A stretch of 64,000 bases of DNA, taken from positions 44,148,206-44,212,205 of the forward strand of contig CM075650.1 of assembly GCA_037953625.1 (NCBI GenBank), given 5' to 3'. Below are positions 11,001 through 23,706 of the stretch, piece after piece. Numbering within the stretch: the first letter of the stretch is position 1; every line of letters begins with the position of its first letter. The notes beneath the pieces are model-generated. The model saw only the letters and a list, made by a program, of their open reading frames with translations. It ran no database searches and was not told the DNA's origin. This DNA comes from Crotalaria pallida (taxonomy: Eukaryota; Streptophyta; Magnoliopsida; Fabales; Fabaceae). A program made the position numbers and the translations under genes.

Positions 11001-13797
11001 TAAAGAATCTCAATCATAACTGCTCACGTTTCTAATCTTTAAGTCCTGGAGGATAGGAAATATGAGGTCACTTTAGAAAGATGAGATGCCTTTTCACCAA
11101 ATTTCTATTAAGGTGGTTATGCGATGCAATCAGACCCTTGGGGTGAAGCTTAGATTCATTTTGTTCTCCTAACTTCCTGGCTTTTTGTTTTTTTCTAAGC
11201 ATGCCCCAGTGGTCACACATAATTTCTTCTAGTAGACATTCACTAATATTCACTCAGCCAAAATCCTGGTTGATTCTTCCTTCAATTTACTCTAAAACAC
11301 ATTAAACTCAGAACACAAATTCTACATTTACAGTTGGCAGCACCCAAAATACACCAACCGAACTATAAAATCCCCTCCTAGCCGTATTGCCTGCAAATCA
11401 CTCTTGCCCTCAACTACACCGAATAACCCTTCAACCACCTTTTTTCTATACCAGTTTCACCCCTAGAAAGCCCTAATCTAACCTACCAAACTCTAAATCC
11501 TTCTGCCAACCTACATCAGAATAACTAGGATTAAAAGACCACCAAGGATTACACAATGATTAACAAACTCGTACATCGTACATTAGAACTTGGTTTCTTA
11601 ATTTCGACCATTAATGCAACCGGTGTAGTCAAAAGCAGGAACTCGCACCACTATCTCGCCTTCACATCACATGGCGCAGCCTCCCTGTTGCACTGCTGCA
11701 ACTCATTTTTCTGGAGCAGCAGATCATAGCCACTATGTTACATGCAGAAAAAAACCAAGTTTACCCCCATTTGTAGCCATTATTTATATTTTATCCTGAA
11801 TCATCGGTATAATATATGGGATAGACTGCCTTGCATGCAACATCCAATTGTAAAAGGATAATTTGATGCAAGACACAAGAAATATAATGAAATGTAAATT
11901 CGACTTGGTTTTCAATAAAAGAAGAAATTTTAACAAAAAAGAAAAGAAATTAAAATGAGAGTAACATAAAATAAAACATCCTAAACAGAGTATCCAAAAG
12001 ACAACAATCAACAACGAGACTTCAAGTCACAAAAATGTCAGACAAGTACAGTATATAAAAGAACCTGCACAGCATAGGACACCAAATACCATAAACACAA
12101 ATCTTTCACAAAGAAATGTGAAAGCAAGGAGCAATCCATAAAAATGAGGGCATTTCACTCTAAGCAAAGGTTTATTCGATACATTGGGAACTACAACACC
12201 AAGATAGGTGGCCTAATAGAGGATCGAACCTCTGACATCATGCTCGCACTCCGACCATAAAGACTAGGACCTGAGCTAGTTGAGGTACAAGCAAATTGGC
12301 CAATAGCTTTTATCAAATCAGAGAAAGAGGAAGTATTTCCAATATTATAGCCCTATTTTACTCATAGGATATATGAAAATCCCAAATATAAAAAGACTAA
12401 ATCATCATTTCAGTCACTGAAATTGTAAGCACCTATTAAGGTAGTCTCAGATTTTAGAAAATGACTAACATTTAAGTCCCTGAAATTGTAAGCACCAATC
12501 ATACTAGTTTTTAAAATTGTAATCCATCAGTCAAATAGGTCCTTATATTCAGGGGACTAATCTGACTGATTCTTATTATTTAAGGGACTTGACTCACCTT
12601 TCTTAACATGGGAAAGAAAATGTGCAGCTGCTTTGCCTTTAAACTCTCTCTTCTCTTGTGCATTTCCTCCAAGGAAACACCTTTATCACAACCAACATCA
12701 GTAGTGCTTGGCTGGTCCTGGTTACTAACAACCTCAGCGGCAGCATCTTCTTCCCATTCTTTTTTCAAACGCATAAGATAATTTTCTTTAGCTTTCTCAA
12801 GTTTTAGCTTTCCCCCCTTCCACAAACAACCATTATACTGTGAACAGGAAAAAAAATGTAAATCAAACACCAATGAATTTAATGAATTCGAATTCATTTC
12901 CACATAAAATTCAATCCATTTTCAGGCTAGGTTTGGATATTTAAAATTACGTGGAATAAAACAAACCTACCGTGACATTGTTATAGAGAGTAAATAATAA
13001 GTTGGTGTGACCTCATTTATTTCATTTCATCTTATTTTAAATAATCCAAATATGAAACCTAGAGTGTGCTTAGTAATACCATCAAGGGGCTTATAAGTTA
13101 GTCAATTAGCTTATTTAAGCAAAAATAAGCTATCTGTTATGTTTTGGTAGAAGAACTTATTTCAATAAGTTATGAGGTTTATAAGCTTGTATTTATTAAG
13201 AGCTACTAGAGGAAGCTTATGGGCTTTTAAGCTAGGGGCATATGTTTCCTTGGTAACATCACCAAAGAGCTTATAAACTACTGGTCAAGTAGCTTATTTG
13301 ACCATATATAAGATACTTGATCGTTTTTGTTTTGTAAAGGGACTTATTTCAATAAGCTCATATTTAATAAGCTGGTTGAGGTAGCTTATGAACTTATATA
13401 AGTTAGAGGCTTGTTTCATCTTACACCAGTCATCTAGCTTATAAGCTAATCTTAGAGCCCTAACAGTATTTTCATTTTCCTCCTCTTCTATTTCTATTTC
13501 ATGTAATGACATGGATCCAAACAAGGCCTTATTAAAGGAATTAAGATGCATTATTATTATTACCTTACTGAAAAGCTTAGAAAGGGATTTGTGATCAGTG
13601 GGAGAGGGGAGAAAGTCAACGTAGGCAAAGCTACGACCTTTGGTACGGATGGTTTCAATTCCATCGACGGTTCCGAGAGTGGCAAACAACTTGCGCAGAT
13701 CTTCTTGGGTTACGGCTTCTCCTAACCCTCCCACGAATATTCTCACTCTCTTATTGTTGTCGTCGTCTTCTGCAGCAGCAGCAACAGAGGCCTCCAT
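8042..13797 (-). CDS. ROS3: NOL8/ROS3-like RRM protein, four exons
   Basis: Exons on the minus strand are 13797-13564, 12837-12598, 9926-9513 and 9361-8042, all phase 0 with GT..AG junctions (AAG|GTAATA, AAG|GTGAGT, CAG|GTTGGT). They give about 735 residues ending at TAA 8042-8044. Exon 1 holds an RRM with RNP2 RIFVGGL and RNP1 KGRSFAYVDF. Exon 2 continues with YNGCLWKGGKLKLEKAKE, typical of plant ROS3 and animal NOL8. Exons 3-4 are acidic and charged, with two SW..KQSW-type segments and a basic tail ending KRKR. NOL8 is a nucleolar ribosome-biogenesis protein; Arabidopsis ROS3 is linked to active DNA demethylation. The family match is from memory and the symbol marks the closest family member only. 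Three diverged ~50-residue repeats lie at about 8520-8925. Confidence 0.75.
8520..8925 (-). repeat. Three in-frame coding repeats in exon 4 of the RRM gene
   Basis: The protein contains three diverged copies of a roughly 50-residue unit with the words TNTQVIEE, AEAQPTD, VIKEHAE and PTDKN, each followed by a basic linker. The first two linkers contain the phrase ENMERD. The copies keep frame, suggesting a disordered spacer that grew by duplication. Confidence 0.7.
10638..10983. mobile_element. MITE-like element in intron 2 of the RRM gene
   Basis: Ends GGCTTGAATGCAT and, inverted, GTGCATTTAAGCC, with further inverted similarity inside (GTTAGTCCCTCTG against CAGAGGGACTAAC). No coding capacity. 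No convincing target duplication, so the class is uncertain. Confidence 0.5.
12200..12300 (-). mobile_element. tRNA-like SINE head in intron 2
   Basis: On the minus strand CCTCAACTAGCTCAGG (A-box-like) is followed about 45 bp later by AGAGGTTCGATCCTCT (B-box and T-arm-like). The D-arm and T-arm regions are recognisable, but an intact cloverleaf is not, and a non-tRNA tail follows. This fits a tRNA-derived SINE better than a working tRNA gene. Confidence 0.5.
12390..12600. repeat. Decayed MITE-like repeat near the exon 2 donor
   Basis: Phrases such as AAGTCCCTGAAATTGTAAGCACC occur twice, and GGGACTAATCTGACTG appears inverted. The style resembles the MITE in element D. It reaches the splice donor of exon 2. 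Borders are uncertain. Confidence 0.35.
13070..13450. repeat. GCTTATAAGCT-type repeat in intron 1
   Basis: Many copies of AGCTTATAAG / CTTATAAGCT words occur in both orientations, with two related halves (13085-13240 and 13262-13445). Probably a degraded hAT-like MITE or a tandem derivative. No coding potential. Confidence 0.4.
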
Positions 13798-13848
13798 GCC
13801 CTTTTCTCAAACGCGGCTGATACCGGCTGAGTTACAACCAAAGCGCAA

Positions 13849-13856
13849 TAGGGTTT
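13849..13856 (-). promoter_or_regulatory. Telo-box in the RRM gene 5' region
   Basis: AAACCCTA on the minus strand lies 52 bp upstream of the ATG at 13797. Telo-boxes near start sites are typical of plant ribosomal-protein and nucleolar genes, which agrees with a NOL8-like role. Confidence 0.5.
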
Positions 13857-14242
13857 ATAAAGCGGACGATGATGATAGCCTTGGGCGGGCTACTTCAGAC
13901 TCAAAGGACTCGCTCTGACACATCAGCATTAAACATTAGACTCAATTTCAAACTCCTCGTATCTTTTACCATAGAAGAGTTTTAAATTAAAACACTCGAT
14001 TCGTCAATTATGCATCAGCATTATATCGTAATCATGATGTATTTTTACACACAATTTTATTTTAACAATGTTTTTGTAATACAATTTCAATAATATTAAT
14101 TATGTACGATTTATAAAAATAATCCTAAATAATATTTAAATATTAAAATTAAATAAAAGTTAACATTACATTAATTTACAATAAAAATTAACATTATAGA
14201 AAAAAGATGATGAAACCTGTGTTATACACTCCCTCTAGTCTC

Positions 14243-14286
<44 letters not shown>

Positions 14287-15315
14287 TCGAAATCACATGT
14301 ATTAAGAAAGTTAATTTAATGTATTTAATTTTTTCAAAATCATAAAAAATTGCTGAAACAAAAATTAAATAAGATCACTATTTTCTAAAAACATTTTATA
14401 AATGATTGTAATGGGAATAAATGTAAATTCAACAAGGACTGCATAATTTTGATGAAGACAAATAACATGAAGAGTCAACAACAATAAACCTTTTATAGTC
14501 TATTATTTCCCGCCTTATTGTAATCTCTTCTATTTTTTGTTTGAGTGTGGGTGGTAGACTTAGGTTTTAACTCAAGCAAATATGAATGAGTTAGTATAAA
14601 TTCTAGTTGAGTTAAATATCTGAAAAAGGTTAGAAAGGGATTGATTAAAATTAAAGGTTTAAATCATAAAATTAAAGTTAGCAGTAACTACTCGAGTAGT
14701 CAGCTAAGATGCAAAATTTAACCTTATCTGTATGCTCAAACTAATCGAGTAGTGTCTCAACTACTCGATTAGCTCGAGTCATCTTCATCAGCAAATCTGA
14801 TCCAAGTATAACTGTTGGAGAGACAATCATGCCTAAAATCTTTTCTGATAAGTTGACTTTCGCTCCTCCCTGATTCTTGGGGTTTTGGAGATTATAAAGG
14901 ATTGACTCTTTCAACTCTCAAAAAAAAAAAAACCAATTTTTCAAATACAAACCTGATTTAAGAAAATACACTTTGCTCTTCCAATCCCTTTCTAAGTCTT
15001 AATCTCAATTGGTTTACATACTTTCATATTCATATTCAATTGAGTTCGTTTTGAAGCCACAACCTTGATATTATCATTTATCATTGAAGAAAGGAAGGAG
15101 CTCTTGAAGGTTTCAAGGAGCTCTGTCTGTGGAAGCGTTGAAGAGGTTTTTCAACCATCAAAATCATTAGAAATTGTGATAGATTTCAAGAGTTTGGTAC
15201 ACTCTTGAAAGGGTTAGGATTTATTGAGTGAGGTTCACTAGTAATTCCTTTTGTAATCAATTTATTTGATTTTGAGTAAAAAGCTCCCTAAGGTTTAGGG
15301 GGGACTGGACGTAAT

Positions 15316-17459
15316 TGTTAGGATTGGCAGCCGTCACCCAAGAGTGGGGGGTGAATTGGGTGTTTATGAAAATATTGTCAAATGCTGGTTTCAAATCGTT
15401 TTCAATAAAATTAAAGAGATTTTGCAGCGAAAAACTAATATATTGAATAAAAACGATTTCACGGAAGCTTTAATAATAATAATAATAATAATAACTAATA
15501 TGCACGAAACACAAATAAATTAATAACAACAAATGCGGTTATCGCGCTAATTAATTTAAAACCCTTTAAATTAATTATTATGAAAATAATCGCTTTGTTG
15601 CAAGAAGGATAAAAAAATAACAATAACGCACATGCAACAATAATAACGGAAAATAAAGAGATGATGGATAGAAGAGATTTTACCGGAGATTTTATCCTGG
15701 TTCGGCAAATCGGCCTACATCCAGTCCCCAAGCGACCCGCTTGAGCTTTTCACTAAAAAACCGAAGACGCCCCCGCGTCCCCAAATACAACCAGAGCGCG
15801 CCGCAAGCTATTAGGAACCTCCTTTCGCTAGGGACCTCAATAAACAACTAGGAAGACCCTTCCTAGATTTTCCCAGATAGCCTAACTACTAGGTGTCCCA
15901 CCGTTCGTCTAGCACTACCCAATACACAAGGGTTCCTCACCCTACAAACACGAACGCCGCACGTTCGAACTAGGAGATTCACTCCCTAGTCTCTAAGGGT
16001 TACACACCCCTTGCACAAATGGTTATGGATATGGATGAGTACAACCACTATAATGCACTCTTGTTAGTGCTGATACAACAATATAGACTTCTAACAAAAT
16101 TGTGCTCTAAATAACACGGATACAACAATTAAGCACTATAGCAATGAAGTTAAATCACAAGTGTATAGGCCAAAGTAAAGTTTTTCTTCTCAAAAGATAT
16201 GAACGTAAAAACTTGTTGGAGGAGGAGGAGGAGGAGGAGGAAGAAGAAGAAGAAGAAGAAGGTTGGAGAGCAAATAAGATTAATTCAAATTCCTTCTAAA
16301 AACACAAATAACACATATTTAAAATCAAAAACAAATCTTAAAGATAAAAATAAAGATTTGAAAATATTTGAAATTCAAATTTTGAATTTGAAAATAGAAT
16401 CAGAATCAAATCAAAAACGATTTTGGAAATAAAATAATTTAAGTTTTAAAATCAAAACCAAATAAAAAAATTTAGAAAATAAATCAAGGATTTGATTCTT
16501 AAAACAAATAAGGAATATTTTCAAAAATAAAATCAAATTCGAATTTTGAAAATAAATAAGAATCAATTAAGTAAAAACAAATCTGGAAATAAATCAAAAT
16601 GATTCTGACACGTTTTTCAATAAAACTTAAGGTAATCGATTGTTTCAGGGAAGATAATCGATTGTCCCCTTTAAAATGGAAACTTTGAAATCCTTTTGAA
16701 ATACCGGTAATCGATTATCACATGCATGTAATCGATTACTTCACTTCTGTTTAATGTATGATGCAACTCATATAATTGATTACCACCGGTCTAATAATCG
16801 ATTACTGAACCTCTGATATTTGAATGATGCAACATCATGTAATCAATTACTACAAAGCAATAATCGATTACTTTGTCTCAGGAAAATATATGATGCAACA
16901 ATTTTAATCGAATACTTGATCCAGGTAATCGATTACTCTCATACAAAAAGTAATGGATTAGCAAAGTTCAATTAATCGATTACAAACTCTTTGGTTTTTC
17001 TATGATGCAACAAAGTTAATCGATTACTTTAAGAAGGTAATCGATTACTCCTTCTTGCACTTGTAAAAATAGATTTTCATAACATAAAACATCCAGAGTT
17101 GTTTCGTCAAACATTTCCACTAAAACTGAGTTAAAAACATATTTTCACTAAAACTCTTTTTGCAAATAAAAACATTTTTCATAAAAAGTTATTTTCTTCT
17201 CCTTAACATGAAAAACTAATTTTGGCCATTAGACACTTGTAATAAAAATTCATTACCTTATAAATTTCCTATAGGTCAGGCTATATTATACTTGAACATG
17301 AAGCTTGAGCCTTGACTTTAGCCTTGAAGCTTAATGCTTGAACTAGATGCAGCTTGATGCTTGAAACTTTGAATCTGTTTGTAATCATCAAAACATTATC
17401 TTCTAGAATCCTTCTAGAATTACTCTTTACGTCCTTTGGGGCAAGCTTGACTTCCAACA
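15316..17459 (+). mobile_element. Solo Copia LTR (H) inside the 5' LTR of A
   Basis: Absent from the 3' LTR of A at the same place. It starts TGTTAGGATTGGCAGCC, ends CTTCCAACA, and is flanked by GACGT (15308-15312 and 17460-17464); three extra bases AAT precede its start. It contains GGA/GAA microsatellite sequence at about 16216-16262 and a long TAATCGATTA pair array at 16633-17047. No genes. Confidence 0.8.
16633..17047. repeat. TAATCGATTA palindrome pairs in solo LTR H
   Basis: Pairs have centres at 16637.5/16659.5, 16712.5/16733.5, 16777.5/16799.5, 16844.5/16865.5, 16909.5/16930.5 and 17021.5/17042.5, giving spacings 22, 21, 22, 21, 21 and 21 bp. Several pairs are preceded by ATGATGCAAC, giving a second level of repetition. 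Confidence 0.9.
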
Positions 17460-17907
17460 GACGTAGCTCCCAAGAGCTGAGAGTGAACCAGTATAAAATT
17501 CTGTGTGTCATCTCTTTATCGCTTTCATTTAATTCCGCAATTTTAGTCTTTCCCTTTGAACCTTAAGTTAGTCGATTTACTTGCTGATGTTAGTGTTATT
17601 TTTGGCTTTGCGAGAAGCTCTCTGAAAATATATTCTCTGTCTGAAACAGTTCATACTACTTGAGTAGTTGGATCACTAATCGAGTAGTTCAAGTGTTTTT
17701 GGACAGAAACTTAATTTTGATTAAAAACAGTAAGCTTGTTTATTGCTAATATCAATTAAATCCGAAAAGTTAATATTGTTGCTTCCATTTACTATTCACC
17801 CCCCTCTAGTAAATTGTTAGGCCGCTTGTTAGTTTCCAACAAGTGGTATCAGAGCTCGGTCGAAAGATCGAGTGTAAAAACTTTTTCAAAAAGATCCTAA
17901 GGAAACC

Positions 17908-19649
17908 GTGGGTTCTAACAATCCTTTTGAAGGTGAAGGCTCTTCTAAACCGTCCACCACTATTTAACGGTGATGGATATGCTTATTGGAAAGCTAGGAT
18001 GAAAATATTTCTTGAAGCAATAGATATTGATATTTGGGATGCAATTGAAAATGGTCCTTACATTCCTAGAAGAAAAATAGGTGAGGAAGTTGTTGAAGTC
18101 CCAAAGGCAAGTTGGAATGATGATGATAAAAAGAAAGTTTCTTTTGATTTAAAAGCTAAAAACATCATCACTTCCGCCTTGTCTTACGATGAATTTTTTA
18201 GAGTATCTCATTGCAAAAGTGCAAAACAAATTGGGACATTCTTTAACTTACTGATGAAGGGACTAATGAGGTTAGACAGACTAGACTAAATATTTTAATG
18301 CATGAATATGAGTTATTTCGCATGCTCCTAATAAGTCAATAAATGACATGCAAAAGCGATTTACTCATATTATCAATCATCTTATTGCTCTTGGTAAAAC
18401 TTTCCTAAATTCTGAAGTTATTAACAAAGTGTTGAGATGTTTGAGTAGGGAATGGCAACCAAAGGTCACAGCCATTATGGAATCAAAGGATTTGGACACC
18501 ATGGACATAGAAACACTTTTCGGGAAGCTTCAAGAGCATGAGATGGAGTTAGGACGTCTAACCATGCATGAAGAGTCGGACAAAAAGAAAAAGGGGATCT
18601 CCCTAAAGGCCTCCACCAAGTTCTCCAAGGAAAGTAAAGAATCTTCTGATAGTGATTCAAATTCTAAAATTGACGAGGAAACCTTTGATCTTATGGTTAA
18701 AAAGTTTGGAAAATTTTTCAAAATAAAAGAAATTTTAAAAGCAAAGGAAAAGAGACCAAAGATTTCCATCACAAAGGAAATAATTCAAAAGATAAAATCA
18801 AATGCCATGAGTGTGGTGAACCGGGACACATAAAAGCATACTGTCCCAAATTGCAAAAGAAAAGTGGTGATGAAAGAAAGAGAGGCAAGGACTACAAGTC
18901 AAAAAGGGCTTACATTATCTGGGATGCGCCCGAAGAAAATGAAACTTCAGAATCAGACTCATCAGATGATGAAGAGGAGGCAAACCTATGCTTAATGGGA
19001 AGATGTGATGAAGAAGCTTCACAAAGCCACATTTCAACTGAGCAAGGTAACCTCCAATACTGAATCTGATACTGAATCTGAATTTGATGATTATGAAGAT
19101 TTATATACTTCTTATATTGAAATGCAATCTGATTTTAAGAAACTTGCTAAGAGATATGTTAAACTGAAAAAGAATGTTTTAAACTATAAAGAGTTCTTGA
19201 ATTGGAAAATTGCATTGAAAATTTAAAAAGCAATAATGAATCTTTAGAACATACTATCACTTCTTTGAAAAATCAAAATTGTGAAAGTTGCATCAAGTAT
19301 GAGAAAGAAATTCAAAATTTGAAAACTAATAGTGCAACTTTTTCAAAAAGTGATAAAATGTAAAATAGATTACTTGTTGAACAAAGAGACAATTCAAACA
19401 AAACAGGTCTTGGTTACACAAATGCCAAAAAGAAAATCTTTAGAAAAGTTGGCTCATTTTCAAAAGTAAATCATTCGAAAAAGCCAACATGTTTTTATTG
19501 TGGCATTCATGGTCATACCCCAAATGAATGCAAAATAAGGCATTATGGTGTGGCCAATGGCTCATATGTTTGGATTGTCAAGGGAGAAGGTCCCTATGCT
19601 AACCTCAAGAGACCCAAGACCATTTGGGTACCCAAAATGAGCAAGTAAT
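17908..19649 (+). pseudogene. Element A gag, degraded
   Basis: By comparison with element B's gag the start codon is GTG at 17908, where B has ATG, and a frame shift follows within 20 codons. Later pieces read as Copia gag: PPLFNGDGYAYWKARMKIF, then the UBN2-type region, two zinc knuckles of CX2CX4HX4C form (near 18803 and 19493), and an acidic serine-rich segment. Frames change near 18289, 18830 and 19226, with a stop at 19361. The protein would form the nucleocapsid shell and bind element RNA. It cannot be made as it stands. Confidence 0.8.
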
Positions 19650-21898
19650 TATTGTTTTGTAGGTGTGCTTTCAAACAAAGAAAAATAGGTGGGATTTGGA
19701 TAGCGGTTGTTCGAAGCACATGACTGGAGATAAGCAACACTTCTGTGAGCTTACTCCAAAGGAAAAAGGATATGTCACTTATGGAGACAACAACAAAGGT
19801 AAGATTTTGGGTGAAGGTAAAATTGGTAATTCCTCCAACTTGATTATCGATAATGTTAGTCAACTTTGTGATATCGGTAATCATGTTGTGTTTACCTCCA
19901 GTCATTGTTTTATCAAAAGTGACAAAGACAATTATATCAAATTTGTTGGAAAAAGATCAAACAATACTTATTTTGTTGACTTAAATGAAATCACTTCTTT
20001 GGTATTCACTTGCTTGGTTAGCAAAGAAAATGATACTTGGTTATGGTATCATAGGACAACTCACATAAATGTAAATTAATTAAAGAAATTTCAATCCAAA
20101 GACCTAGTAGTTGGTTTACCAAAGCTGAAATTTGATATTGAAGGCGTTTGCACATCTTGTAAAAAGTGCAAACAAACTAAAAATAATTTTTCCTCTAAAA
20201 CGATGGTATCTACAACAAGACCATTAGAATTACTTCATATGGACTTGTTTGGACCTTTGCAAGTAAAGAGATTTGGTGGCAACTACTATGCCTTGGTAAT
20301 TGTTGATGACTTTTCTAGATTTACTTGGACTTTATTTTTAACTGCTAAAAGTGACACCTTCAAAAGTTTTAGAAATCTTGTCAAACGTGTCCAAAACCAA
20401 GTCAACCAAGTAATTGTCATCCGAACGGACCATGGTGGCGAGTTCGAGAATCACAAATTTGATAAATTTTGCTCTATGTTTGGAATTGAACATCAATTTT
20501 CCGCTCCAAGAACTCCCAAACAAAACGGAGTCGTGGAACGGAAAAATAGAGTACTTGAGGAGCTTGCTAGAACTATGTTAAATGAATCTCAAGTACCACA
20601 TTATTTTTGGGAGGATGTGGTTAATACTGCGTGTTATGTAATAAATCACATTTTAACTAGACCTATTTTAAAGTAAACGCCCTATGAACTTTGCAAGGGT
20701 AGGAAACCGAATATATCTCATCTTTTGGATGAAAAGTATTTATTTTACATAATGGAAAAGATCATCTTGGAAAATTTGATTCAAAAGCTGATGAAGGTAT
20801 ATTCTTAGGTTATTCTTCTCATAGTAAAGCATTTAGAGTTTTTAATAAAAGAACTTCTACTATGGAAGAATCTATACATGTGGTATTTGATGAGTCTCCG
20901 AAAGGAGATACTTTGAGCTGTGTGAAAAGTGCAGGAAATCTAGAGGATTCTATTGAGAAACATAATGAGGATGATCAAATCATGGTTGGAAAGGAAGCAC
21001 AAGAGGATGAACTTCCTCCCGCTTGGAAAACAAACAAGAACCATCCAATCGACAACTTGATAGGTGATATCTCAAAGGGAGTTTTAACACGTCGGTCTAT
21101 TCAAAATTTTTGTAATTTCGATTCCTTTGTTTCTCAAATTGAACCTGATTCTGTTCATAAAACAATTGAGGATGAACATTGGGCTATTGCTATGCAAGAA
21201 GAACTAAATCAATTCATTAGAAATGATGTTTGGGATTTAGTTTCTAAGTCTGATGATCATTCTATAATTGGCACAAAATGGATTTTTAGAAACATAATGA
21301 ATGAATCAGGGGTAATTATTAGAAACAAAGCTAGACTTGTTGCTCAAGGCTACAACCAAGAGGAAAGTATCGATTATGATGAGACCTATGCTCAGGTTGC
21401 ACGTCTTGAAGCAATCCGAATTTTGCTTGCTTTTACATCAATAATGAAATTCACTCTTTTTCAAATGGACGTTAAAAGTTCTTTCTTAAATGGTTTTATA
21501 AATGAAGAAGTCTACGTTAAACAACCTCCTGGTTTTGAAAGTCATGAATTTCCCAATCATGTTTATAAACTTAAAAAGGCTCTTTACGAATTGAAATAAG
21601 CTCCTAGAGCTTGGTACGATCGATTGAGTTCTTTTCTTTTAGAACAAGGCTTTGAAAGAGGGAAGGTTGATACTACTTTATTCATTTATAAATCCAAAAA
21701 GGACATTTTATTAGTACAAGTTTATTTGACGATATAATTTTCGGTGCTACTAATATGTCTCTATATAAGAAATTTTCAGCACTAATGAAAGGTGAATTTG
21801 AGATGTTAATGATGGGAGAACTCACATTCTTCCAAGGACTTCAAGTAAATCAAGTTAAAGGATGCATCTTTGTGCATCAAGGAAAATATTGCAAAGAA

Positions 21899-22160
21899 CT
21901 CCTATTGAAATTCGGAATGGAAAATTGCAAGAATGCAACAAATCCTATGAGCACCTCTTGCTATCTCGATAAGGATGATTCAGGTAAGCCGGTAGATGTA
22001 AGTAAATATAGAGGCATGATAGGTAGCAACTCCTAAAGAAATTCGGAATGGAAAATTGCAAGAATGCAACAACTCCTATGAGCACCTCTTGCTATCTCGA
22101 TAAGGATGATTCAGGTAAGCCGGTAGATGTAAGTAAATATAGAGGCATGATAGGTAGTCT
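21899..22160 (+). repeat. 131 bp tandem duplication in A pol
   Basis: The stretch beginning GAAATTCGGAATGG at 21907 recurs at 22038 almost unchanged. The duplication adds a frameshift inside the RT-RNase H connection. Confidence 0.85.
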
Positions 22161-22577
22161 ACTATATTTAATTGCATCAAGACCAGATATTATGTTTAGT
22201 GTTTGTTAGATCTAGTGTGCATGTGCATGTGGAGATTGTGAGATCTATTATGAAGGTGCATGGTTTCGATAATGACAAATTTTTTGAACAAGCTCAAGTC
22301 ATGGAGAAGCTCACCAAAAGAGCAACAAACACCAATGATGAAGAGAGAGCAAGCTTATTAAGATTCAATATGTGTATTGATTGTAATATCTTTATTTTGA
22401 GTCTTAGAGTTTGATAAGTTTGGGTAGAGTTATTAGAGGGTAGTGAATCTCTATCAAGTGCATGATCATATTATGATTTGATTATTTCACTTAACCTAAA
22501 TCAATAGGTGGCTTAGAGGTTTGAAAGAAAAGGTTTAGTTTTGAGAAAACAAGTTTTTAATCAACTTTTACAGCCTT

Positions 22578-22710
22578 TAATCGATTATGAGGAAGCAATA
22601 ATTAATTATCAGGAGATTGATCAGGTCTTAATCGATTATTTGATTTGCATAATCGATTATCATCTTTCAACAAAGGGTTAATCGATTATCTGAAAGGCTT
22701 AATCGATCAT
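22578..22710. repeat. TAATCGATTA pairs upstream of the TATA box of LTR I
   Basis: Centres 22582.5/22603.5 (second is TAATTAATTA), 22633.5/22654.5 and 22683.5/22704.5; all three pairs are 21 bp apart. The last centre is 84 bp upstream of TATATAAA. Confidence 0.9.
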
Positions 22711-23623
22711 CACATACAGAATAGCTTTTTAAAACAGTTTTTCACTTCTCAAAATCAGTTTTTAAGTTTCCTAACTTTTGGGTATTCTATATAAACCTTT
22801 TTCTATTCATTGTGAACAATAACAACTTCATTTTTCATATCATTCTAGAAAGATCAAAGCCACACTATTCTCTCAACATTCTCTCTCACTTTTACAAAGA
22901 TCAAAGTTCTTACTTTTCATATTCTTTGATCAAGAAGCTTTTTGAATCTCAAGTGTAATTGTTCATATTTCTTGAGTGAGATTCAGTTAAGTTTATTGTT
23001 TTGAATTGAGTTGTAATCATTGCAAGAGGCAAACACTCTACAACAAAGAAGAAGTCTTGGTGGTTGTTCATCAAGCAAACTAAGAAGAATTGGAAGTCTT
23101 GTTGTGAGGAATCAACAAGCAAAGTGGAAGCCTTGATGTGGGGTTATCATCAATCAAGGAGAGGTTATATTAGAAGTTAAAAAGGATTGCAAGACAAGAG
23201 TGAGGTATCTCTTGGAGGCTATCAAGAAGGGAGTCTTGAGAGGTGTATTACTTGTAATCTGAGAATTCTAATTCCTTATTGAAGAAACTCTCTCTATTGT
23301 GACAGAGGTGACTAGATGTAGCTCTCGGTGGTTGATAGTGAACCAGTATAAATCTCTGAGCAAGCTTCTCTTCCCTTAACTCTTTAATATTTGTTATTTC
23401 ATATTTTTCTTGATTGAAAACCTAGAAAAGGTTGATTTTCCATAATTGATTGAATTAGGGTTTAATTGTTCAAATTGATTTGGGAAAAACCTTTTTCATA
23501 ACCAAGGTAATCATTAATAATCTTGGTGTTAATCAATTCCGTGCTATATCTGATATTCTATGTTAATTGATTGATTTTTCGTTTTCGATTGAAAAAGTGA
23601 TTTTTTTCTGTTTCTGCAGTGAA

Positions 23624-23706
23624 TAATCGATTATCCACTTTGCATAATCGATTATCTGAAAATTTGCTGTCAGGTCATAATCGATTATCACTTGTAATAA
23701 TCGATT
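23624..23706. repeat. TAATCGATTA pairs near the 3' end of LTR I
   Basis: Centres 23628.5/23649.5 (21 bp) and 23682.5/23702.5 (20 bp), in the transcribed part of the LTR. Confidence 0.9.

Noticed and set aside
12210..12290. Functional tRNA gene on the minus strand
   Set aside because: A and B box-like parts are present, but I could not form a sound acceptor stem and anticodon arm; a SINE head is more likely.
16199..16432. Arg/Lys-rich plus-strand frame
   Set aside because: Created by a GGA/GAA microsatellite and AT-rich sequence in solo LTR H.
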